Below the pieces are notes generated by a model, which was not told the DNA's origin, searched no databases, and saw only the letters and a list, made by a program, of their open reading frames with translations. Shown here one piece after another: positions 9,222 to 15,522 of a DNA stretch of 64,000 nt. The DNA is from Flavobacterium selenitireducens (lineage in GTDB: Bacteria; Bacteroidota; Bacteroidia; Flavobacteriales; Flavobacteriaceae). Where the stretch lies: positions 474,840 to 538,839 of the forward strand of contig NZ_JAAVIY010000002.1 of the NCBI RefSeq assembly GCF_014748335.1. Direction: 5' to 3'. Position 1 is the stretch's first letter; every line of letters begins with the position of its first letter. The translations under genes and the position numbers were made by a program.

Positions 9222-10918
9222 GATTTATAGCCGCTAGTTCGCAATACTCATATTCGCCAATTCGCGGCTATATTATTTTTACACAGACCGGAAAATCCAA
9301 AGCACTCGCGACGACCTGTTAGAGGATTTTAAGGCGACAAGTATATCGGCAAACAGTTCGAGATAATCCACTTGTGACAAGCGCCTAACTTTATTTATAG
9401 CCGCCAATTCGCGAATTCGCGGCTATTATTTTTTACTCTGACCGGAAAAATCCAGAACAAGCACGACGATAGGTCGAAAAAATTTAAGGCGATAAGTCTA
9501 TCGGCAAACGGTTCGAGGTAGTCCAACCGTAATAAGCGCCGAACTTTATTTATAGCCGCCAATTCGCGAATCCGCGGCTATATTATTTTTACACAGACCG
9601 GAAAATCCAAAGCACTCGCGACGACCTGTTAGAGGATTTTAAGGCGACAAGTATATCGGCATTCGGTACGAGGTAGTCCAACCGTGACAAGCGCCGAGCT
9701 CTATTTATAGCCGCGAATTCGCGAATCCGCGGCTATTATTTTTTACACAGACCGGAAAATCCAATGCAAGCACGACGATATGTCGAAAAATTTAAGGCGA
9801 CAAGTCGATCGGCATTCAATTCAGAGTAGTCCAACTGTGACAAGCACTGAGCAATATCTGCAGCCGCCAATTCGCGAATCCGCGGCTATTATTTTTTACA
9901 CAGACCGGAAAATCCAATGCAAGCACGACGATCTGTCGACAAAATTTAAGGCGACAAGTCAATCGGCAAACGGTTCGAGGTAATCCACTTGTGACAAGCA
10001 CTGAGCAATATCTGCAGCCGCCAATTCGCGAATTCGCGGCTATTATCTTTTAACACAGACCGGAAAATCCAAAGCACTCGCGACGACCTGTTAGAGGATT
10101 TTAAGGCGATAAGTCTATCGGCAAACGGTTCGAGGTAGTCCAACCGTAATAAGCGCCGAACTTTAGTTGTAGACAAGAATTCGCGAATCCGCGGCTATTA
10201 TTTTTTACTCAGATCGGAAAATCCAGAACAAGCACGACGATAGGTCGAAAAAATTTAAGGCGATAAGTCTGTCGGCATCCGGTTCGAGGTAATCCAACCG
10301 TAACAAGCGCCTAGCTCAAGTTGCAGCCGCCAATTCGCGAATTCGCGGCTATTATTTTTGCACACGCAGAAAAATCCAAAGCAAGCACGACGATATCTCG
10401 AAAAATTTAAGCAGATAAGTCGATCGGCAAACGGTTTGAGGTAATCCACTTGTGACAAGCGCCGAGCTCTATTTATAGCCGCGAATTCGCGAATTCGCGG
10501 CTATTATTTTTGCCCACGTAGGAAAATCCAAAGCAAGCACGACGATATGTCAAGAAATTTAAGCAGACAAGTCGATCGGCATTCGGTACGAGGTAGTCCA
10601 ACCGTGACAAGCGCCTAGCTCTATTTATAGCCGCGAATTCGCGAATTCGCGGCTATTATTTTTTACACAGACCGGAAAATCTAAAGCACTCGCGACGACC
10701 TGTTAGAGGATTTTAAGGCGACAAGTATATCGGCATTCGGTTCGAGGTAATCCACTTGTGACAAGCACTGAGCAATATCTGCAGCCGCCAATTCGCGAAT
10801 TCGCGGCTATTATTTTTGCACACACAGGAAAATCCAAAGCAAGCACGACGATATCTCGAAAAATTTAAGGCGATAAGTCTATCGGCATCCGGTTCGAGGT
10901 AATCCAACCCGTGACAAG
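9222..10918. repeat. Array of eleven ~154-bp tandem units with 26-bp palindromes
   Basis: Eleven units begin at AGCCGC-type palindromes at 9229, 9399, 9554, 9709, 9862, 10016, 10171, 10325, 10477, 10629 and 10783. Apart from the first, degenerate one, the spacing is 152-155 bp. At 10477 and 10629 the 26-bp sequence is a perfect palindrome (AGCCGCGAATTCG then its reverse complement); most others have one mismatch, while those at 9229 and 10171 are degenerate. Each palindrome is followed by ATTATTTTT, then a variable body with shared blocks such as TTTAAGGCGACAAGT and TCGAGGTAGTCCAACCGT. Unit length is not a multiple of three and stops interrupt every frame, so the array is noncoding. Confidence 0.95.
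9399..9433 (+). terminator. Palindrome of unit 2, first terminator-like hairpin after tyrS
   Basis: This is the first nearly intact palindrome after tyrS. A GC-rich stem followed by ATTATTTTTT would work as a rightward terminator. Ten further hairpins of this kind in the array suggest that ending tyrS transcription is not its only role. Confidence 0.5.
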
Positions 10919-11521
10919 ATGAGGTTCATCGAGCAACTTTTCCATATCGACCGCCTTGAATTCGTCGTACAATTCTTCCTTCATCAAATGAGCGGAGAGC
11001 TCGAACACGTATTGATCGTTGGAATCGAGGTAATATTCCATTTCGTCATACCGCTGATAGCGCTCGTGATCCCAAGCCATGACCACAGAAAAGAGCTTCG
11101 ACTGTTTGGGTTCGAGTTTCATCAACGAACTCGCGATATAGTCGCGCCGTCTTTTTAGAAGCAACTCGACATCACGGTTTTCGCTGCGGACGGAATTCAG
11201 CTTGCGCTCCATTTCAGCATCGGACATCCAGGTCGCGACGCCGAAAGTGAAAACTCCGGGCGCGTCGACAGGTTTGCCATCTTGGAACAATCGGTAGTGG
11301 ACGTAAGCCGAAGAAGAACTCGAAATTTGCGGAATGAAACCCTCGGTTGTCGTGAGAAAGAAGGCGATGGGACGATCGGTTTCGTTTGTGAGCGAATACG
11401 AAATATTGTAGAGACGTACTCCGGTTTTCGAACGGTCGGTCTTGATGTCGAGCAGTCCTATCGCAAGCGGCTTTTGGGCCAACATCGAGCATCCGGTAAG
11501 CAACAGCAAAACGAATCTCAT
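10865..11521 (-). CDS. Hypothetical exported protein with a repeat-derived C-terminus
   Basis: I do not recognise this 218-residue protein. It starts with a short signal sequence (MRFVLLLLTGCSMLAQ); LTGC could be a lipobox, so it may be a lipoprotein. The body has beta-rich stretches and a charged middle (RSENRDVELLLKRRRDY). The start overlaps the LuxE-like stop by four bases (ATGA), so it is the second gene of that operon. The last 17 codons (from LVTGWITSNR to the stop at 10865) lie inside the tandem array, so the natural C-terminus has probably been replaced or cut. Confidence 0.7.
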   Translation of the reverse strand: MRFVLLLLTGCSMLAQKPLAIGLLDIKTDRSKTGVRLYNISYSLTNETDRPIAFFLTTTEGFIPQISSSSSAYVHYRLFQDGKPVDAPGVFTFGVATWMSDAEMERKLNSVRSENRDVELLLKRRRDYIASSLMKLEPKQSKLFSVVMAWDHERYQRYDEMEYYLDSNDQYVFELSAHLMKEELYDEFKAVDMEKLLDEPHLVTGWITSNRMPIDLSP

Positions 11522-12498
11522 AACACCATTAAATTACATCCTCTGATGTCCGAATTGTCGAAACGGCCTAATATTTCGAAACTTCCGTCGGGATATTTTT
11601 TGCCCAAATCCTGTGTCGCGATAAACGCACACGAATTGATATTGGCCAGGTCGATCACGTTGACGCCTCCGGTTTTCCCGGGATCGACGTAAGACAGGGC
11701 ATCTTCGGTATCACGGGTTAGGATCTGCATCCAGTTCGGACACTCAAAAATCCCTTCTCCAAGCGAATACGCCTGCGAAAGCAATTCCGTCATGCCGTAT
11801 TCCGAATGTATCGATGAGACTCCAAATCCCTTACAGAGGATATCGTGCAATTCCTCCCGGATCATCTCCTTTCGCTTGCCTTTCATGCCGCCGGTTTCCA
11901 TGATAACGGTATTTTGCAGCTCAAATTGCTGCATTTCCACGAGGTCGAGCAGGGCATAGGTAACGCCAATCAGCAATACGTTTTTCCCGGACATGTCAAG
12001 CGATGTCAGTTTTTGGATGAGCTCGTCGTAATTGTTGAGGTAAAATCCACTGTCCGGATTGTTCGAGCCTTCAATGAGATCGTTGACCATATAAATCAAT
12101 GAGGAACCTTCGCGGTCGAGATAACTCGGCAGCAACGCCAAGACCACGTAATCTTCGATGTTTCCGTAAAATTGTGAGAATGCCTGGCGGAAGCTGCGTT
12201 CGTACAAGGAAACGTCCGTGACAAGATGTTTGCTCGTGATGGCGCCCGTCGTTCCCGAACTCGTAAACGTCTCCTGAACCTGTCCGTTTCCGGTAATCAC
12301 ATCGCGGGATTTGAAGAATTGTATTGGAAGAAACGGAATTTGCGCAAGCGATTTGACGAGATGGATTTCGGTTCCCAAAAAGTTGCAGAATTCGCGGTAC
12401 ACCGCATTGTTCTCGTACTGATAACGAAAGACTTTCAACGCGATTTTGTCGAATTGCTTTTGCGAAGAAATGTTGAAGATGTCGTCAGGTGTGATCAA
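11518..12498 (-). CDS. LuxE-like acyl-protein synthetase / acyltransferase
   Basis: This protein of about 326 residues resembles LuxE acyl-protein synthetases, which activate fatty acids as acyl-AMP and pass them to a protein. Recognisable segments are TFTSSGTTG (the phosphate-binding loop of adenylating enzymes), a central METGGMKGKR and SIHSEYGMTELLSQAY. There is no early ATG. A TTG at 12498 (reading MITPDDIFNI) is preferred because an upstream in-frame TTG at 12519 lies inside the -7 promoter element. No lux genes are nearby, so the acyl acceptor is unknown; in Flavobacteriia such genes often sit with cell-surface genes. Confidence 0.8.
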   Translation of the reverse strand: MITPDDIFNISSQKQFDKIALKVFRYQYENNAVYREFCNFLGTEIHLVKSLAQIPFLPIQFFKSRDVITGNGQVQETFTSSGTTGAITSKHLVTDVSLYERSFRQAFSQFYGNIEDYVVLALLPSYLDREGSSLIYMVNDLIEGSNNPDSGFYLNNYDELIQKLTSLDMSGKNVLLIGVTYALLDLVEMQQFELQNTVIMETGGMKGKRKEMIREELHDILCKGFGVSSIHSEYGMTELLSQAYSLGEGIFECPNWMQILTRDTEDALSYVDPGKTGGVNVIDLANINSCAFIATQDLGKKYPDGSFEILGRFDNSDIRGCNLMVL

Positions 12499-12516
12499 AG
12501 GGAAATTGCTTGGATG

Positions 12517-12524
12517 CAAAAATA
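12517..12524 (-). promoter_or_regulatory. Promoter element of the LuxE-like operon
   Basis: Reverse-strand TATTTTTG matches TAnnTTTG and lies 18 bases before the preferred TTG start at 12498. Confidence 0.6.
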
Positions 12525-12530
12525 GGAAAT

Positions 12531-12556
12531 AAAAAAAGCCCCGCGAACGAGGCTTA
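12531..12556 (-). terminator. Terminator of the 12578-13372 gene
   Basis: On the reverse strand, AGCCTCG and CGGGGCT arms form a stem with one mismatch, followed by seven T residues. Confidence 0.8.
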
Positions 12557-12577
12557 GTTTGTATGTCGGAAATCAGA

Positions 12578-13372
12578 TTATTTAATAACCAATTTACGTG
12601 TAGCGGTTTTACCGTCTTCCGTAACTTTCAAAACGTAAACTCCTGTTTTCAAAGCAGAAACGTTAACCGTTTGCTCAGTAGAAGTTTTTACGACTTGCTT
12701 TCCAAGGATATCGAAAATAGCGACTGATTTTGTGTTGCCGTTATCTGTATCGATGTAAAGTGTTCCGTTAGAAACTGGGTTAGGGTAGACTTTCAATCCA
12801 GCGATTTGGTTTTTACCTACGCTTAAGTCGTTGTCAACTAAAGAAACGTTGTCATAGAAGATAGCACCTGAGTTACCGGTATCTTGATAAACACGGAAAT
12901 CAAGGCGGAAAGCTGTAGCTGTAGCCGGAGCATCCAACGTGTAGGTTACCTGCGTCCATCCAGACGTATTCACCATATAATCTGGTTGTAGGACATCAAG
13001 GTTATCAGTAAGTTGGGCGGTGCCAGCTCTCCAAGAAGCCCAGTGTCTTCCGCGAGCGTCGTCTGATTCGTCTTTGTACCAGTAAGAAAACGTGTATTCG
13101 TGACCCGGTGTAACAGGAATGTCAGTCCAAGCTGCACGAACGTTGCCAGTTCCTGCAGGAGCTGTAAAACGTATTGAACTTGTTCCGTTCTGAACATTTG
13201 CAGCAGCCGTTTCCTGAGCTACGCTTCCACCGTTTGCCGGAACGGTAATCGTCCATCCTGTCGGAGCGCCGTCAGCCCAAGTTTCAAAGTTTCCGTTTGT
13301 AACCAAATTCTGCGCGTTGGCAGAAATTCCCAAACAGACAAAAGTTAGTAAAGAGTAGATTTTTTTCATCAT
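12578..13372 (-). CDS. Secreted protein with carbohydrate-binding-like domain and type IX sorting domain
   Basis: This is a protein of about 264 residues with a signal peptide ending in ISANAQ. A jelly-roll region of about 150 residues (NLVTNGNFETWADGAPTGW, later DFRVYQDTGNSGAIFYDNVSL) looks like the carbohydrate-binding CBM_4_9 fold. The last 75 residues are a type A C-terminal sorting domain (VYPNPVSNGTLYI, ILGKQVV, LKTGVYVLKV, RKLVIK), which directs export through the type IX secretion system and surface attachment. No catalytic domain is present, so it may be a binding or matrix protein. ATG at 13372 or 13369 are both possible. Confidence 0.85.
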   Translation of the reverse strand: MMKKIYSLLTFVCLGISANAQNLVTNGNFETWADGAPTGWTITVPANGGSVAQETAAANVQNGTSSIRFTAPAGTGNVRAAWTDIPVTPGHEYTFSYWYKDESDDARGRHWASWRAGTAQLTDNLDVLQPDYMVNTSGWTQVTYTLDAPATATAFRLDFRVYQDTGNSGAIFYDNVSLVDNDLSVGKNQIAGLKVYPNPVSNGTLYIDTDNGNTKSVAIFDILGKQVVKTSTEQTVNVSALKTGVYVLKVTEDGKTATRKLVIK

Positions 13373-13395
13373 CAAAAATTTAGTTCATTTTACGG

Positions 13396-13403
13396 CAAAG
13401 ATA
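13396..13403 (-). promoter_or_regulatory. Promoter element of the 12578-13372 gene
   Basis: Reverse-strand TATCTTTG is an exact TAnnTTTG match 23 bases before the ATG at 13372. Confidence 0.6.
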
Positions 13404-13449
13404 AACTGATTTCACACGAGTAAAAAATTTCCAATGTAAAAATTGTATT

Positions 13450-13485
13450 AAAAAAAAGGCCCCGAAACGAATTCAGGGCCTTTTT
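13450..13485 (-). terminator. Terminator of the small sorting-domain gene, bidirectional shape
   Basis: AAAAAGGCCC pairs with GGGCCTTTTT, with an inner GAA/TTC pairing after one mismatch. It lies three bases beyond the stop at 13488; T runs occur on both strands. Confidence 0.85.
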
Positions 13486-13487
13486 AA

Positions 13488-13784
13488 TTACTTGATTATC
13501 AATTTTCTTGTGACGGTCGCTTCTCCTTCGCGTATTTTAACAATGTAAACGCCGGGTGAAAGCGATGCGATGTTGAGTTCCTTGCTGACGGTCTGTTGGA
13601 GTACCTGTCTTCCCAATACGTTGAAGATCGTCACGTCCTTGTCCATTGAAGTCTTCGATGTGATGAAGATCTTGCCCGTACTCACCGGATTCGGGTAGAA
13701 GCCGAGATCCTTTCCCTCCTGAGCCAGAGCGCCCAGGGAAGCGAAAAAGGTGAAAAGCGCAATATAAAAGTAGTTCTTTGCCAT
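13488..13784 (-). CDS. Small secreted protein made almost only of a type IX sorting domain
   Basis: This 98-residue protein has a signal peptide (MAKNYFYIALFTFFASLGALAQ) followed at once by a type A sorting domain: FYPNPVSTGKIFI, VTIFNVLGRQV, LSPGVYIVKI and a terminal RKLIIK. Almost no cargo lies between the two. The ATG at 13784 was chosen over an upstream start at 13859, because the longer version buries the signal peptide. It lies upstream of, and in the same direction as, the larger sorting-domain gene but has its own terminator. It could be a minimal secreted peptide or the remnant of a larger protein. Confidence 0.75.
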   Translation of the reverse strand: MAKNYFYIALFTFFASLGALAQEGKDLGFYPNPVSTGKIFITSKTSMDKDVTIFNVLGRQVLQQTVSKELNIASLSPGVYIVKIREGEATVTRKLIIK

Positions 13785-14092
13785 TGGTGCAATTTGGTTT
13801 TGTAAAAGTACAAAAACAATTTTCAAATACGATGCCAAAATCAAAATGCTGTAAATCATGAGTATTAAAATGAAACTCTATATAAGTGAGGGCGCATTGA
13901 TAGGGTCAGTTATTGTCTTGAACGCCCGCGAGGGTCGCTTTTAACGCGATCCGCTTGTATGAGATTTCTAAGTGCTGCTGCCTGAGCGGTCGTGGTTCGA
14001 TTTCTTTGCGCGAGGCGACGATTGAAGTAATAGGGCTGGATCCGGTACTGTCAGGAAGAGTTCGTTTGAATGACCTTGGATGCGGTTGCTAC
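13785..14092. other. Intergenic stretch without recognisable gene
   Basis: I see no credible reading frame, RNA or repeat here. Short GC-rich pieces with stops in all frames resemble decayed sequence. The right end leads into the terminator of the next gene. Confidence 0.5.
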
Positions 14093-14130
14093 AAATAAAA
14101 AAGGCCTGATTAACTTAATAATCAGGCCTT
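14093..14130 (-). terminator. Terminator of the beta-helix lipoprotein gene
   Basis: A perfect 12-bp stem (AAGGCCTGATTA, 14101-14112, against 14119-14130) with a six-base loop precedes a TTTTATTT run on the reverse strand. Confidence 0.92.
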
Positions 14131-14150
14131 GGTTTTATTAATGTCAAGTC

Positions 14151-15326
14151 TTAGAGACCAGTCGTCCAGCCAGCAGTCCACGAAGGAGCAGCAATCCCGT
14201 TTCCAGCACCTTGAGATGCACCGGCAGTTACGGCGGCAGCAACGTCTACTGAAGTTCCGGCAGTATTTTTACCTACAGTAAGGTTAGTCACATCAGATGC
14301 AACAGAAACGTTTGTAGCTTTCAAAGTTGTTCCGATCGCTGCGATAGTTTCATCGTGCTCAAGTGCAAAACCGTTTTTCCAACCTGACAAGACTACGTTC
14401 GAGAAAATTCCGCGAGTTCCTCTTCTCAATTTGATAGCGTCATTTTCAGCATATGCAGCAGCGTCAGCAGTACTTCCCGCACCGATAAGGGTAAGGTTAG
14501 AGATTGTAGGGTTCGCTATCGGAGTATTTGCAAATCCATCTTCGTAGTTGTCAGCCTCGATACCGCGGTTTCCTTTTCCGAAAGCCACTTTTCCATACCA
14601 GTCAGTGTTTGTTCCGATCCATCCTTCAGTCCAGTCGAAAAGATCATCCTCGTTTCCAAGAGCGACAAGACCTTTCGTGTTGACAGTTCCTCCGAAGAAT
14701 TCGAACCCGTCGTCAGCACCATGAACAGCCTGAACGTATTCTACTACTGTTCCGGAACCAACTCCGAACAACGAAAGTCCGTTGAATTCTTTTAGTTGGT
14801 TATAAGCAGCACCAGCATACTCGATTCTCAAGTAGCGAAGAACGCCTGAGTTATCGTTGGCGATAGTTCCACCGTAAGTAAGTTCAGAAACCTCTGCAGA
14901 AGCGGTAGACTGCCCACCAGTTACGCGGTTGATCGGCGCTTTACCACAAATTACAAGTCCGCCCCAGTTTCCTGCTGCAGGAGTTGCCAAACCACTTGTC
15001 ATTACAACCGGGTTGTTTTCAGTTCCGTTAACGAAAATTTTTCCGCCTTGAGCTACAGCGATGTAAGCAGCAGTTCCACCAACACCTTCGATTCTGGTTC
15101 CGGCAGGAATAGTAAGGGAAGCACCATCAGCGATCAAAAGTCTACCTGTAAGTTTGTAAGTAGTACCGGCGTTAAGCTGTACTTCTCCATCAGCGATAGT
15201 TCCTTGGAAATTGTTAGCGTCGACTACAAAAGATGAAGATGGGGCATTGTTGTCGTCATCAGAACAGCCAACGAAAGCCGCTGCAACAATTGCCAAAGCC
15301 ATTAATTTTCTGAATGTTGTTTTCAT
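14151..15326 (-). CDS. Surface lipoprotein with parallel beta-helix architecture
   Basis: This 391-residue protein starts with a signal and the lipobox FVGC followed by SDDDNN, an acidic patch that in Bacteroidota often marks lipoproteins exported to the cell surface. The body is a glycine- and asparagine-rich repeat of short beta-strands (LTIPAGTRIEG, GGKIFVNGTENNPVVMTS, GNWGGLVICGKAPIN, GADDGFEFFGGTVNTKGL), typical of right-handed beta-helix proteins. It follows the TonB receptor gene in the same direction, but a hairpin lies between them. It probably partners that receptor in capture of a nutrient. Some databases may label such proteins misleadingly as transporters. Confidence 0.75.
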   Translation of the reverse strand: MKTTFRKLMALAIVAAAFVGCSDDDNNAPSSSFVVDANNFQGTIADGEVQLNAGTTYKLTGRLLIADGASLTIPAGTRIEGVGGTAAYIAVAQGGKIFVNGTENNPVVMTSGLATPAAGNWGGLVICGKAPINRVTGGQSTASAEVSELTYGGTIANDNSGVLRYLRIEYAGAAYNQLKEFNGLSLFGVGSGTVVEYVQAVHGADDGFEFFGGTVNTKGLVALGNEDDLFDWTEGWIGTNTDWYGKVAFGKGNRGIEADNYEDGFANTPIANPTISNLTLIGAGSTADAAAYAENDAIKLRRGTRGIFSNVVLSGWKNGFALEHDETIAAIGTTLKATNVSVASDVTNLTVGKNTAGTSVDVAAAVTAGASQGAGNGIAAPSWTAGWTTGL

Positions 15327-15479
15327 AGATTCTTTGTAAGGATTTTGATAGTTTCAAATTATACGGCAAAGATGCCGCGTCTTTTTCGTTAAGGCGTTAA
15401 GCCGATGTAACGGTTTCATTAACATAAGCCTAAGTCTGTATTATCTAAATGTGAAGAACTTAAATTGAACATTAAACAA

Positions 15480-15502
15480 AAAGGCCGCTCGCGGCGACCT
15501 TT
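15480..15502 (-). terminator. Terminator or attenuator between the TonB receptor and lipoprotein genes
   Basis: On the reverse strand, AAAGGTCGC and GCGGCCTTT pair fully (one G-T wobble) around a CGCGA loop, followed by a T run. Confidence 0.8.
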
Positions 15503-15522
15503 ATGTGTTTTTTGCTGCGGCT

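Noticed and set aside
9816..10907. Short reverse-strand frames in the tandem array, with shared words such as NNSREFANW and GWITSN
   Set aside because: They arise because the repeat is translated by chance; units are not multiples of three, frames change from unit to unit, and no start signals exist.
9222..10918. CRISPR array or integron attC cassette array
   Set aside because: Units are 154 bp with similar bodies throughout; there are no unique spacers, no cas genes, no integrase and no cassette genes between palindromes.
9222..10918. tRNA-like fragments, from the GGTTCGAGG strings in the array
   Set aside because: No acceptor stem or anticodon arm can be built around the strings; only a chance T-loop resemblance remains.
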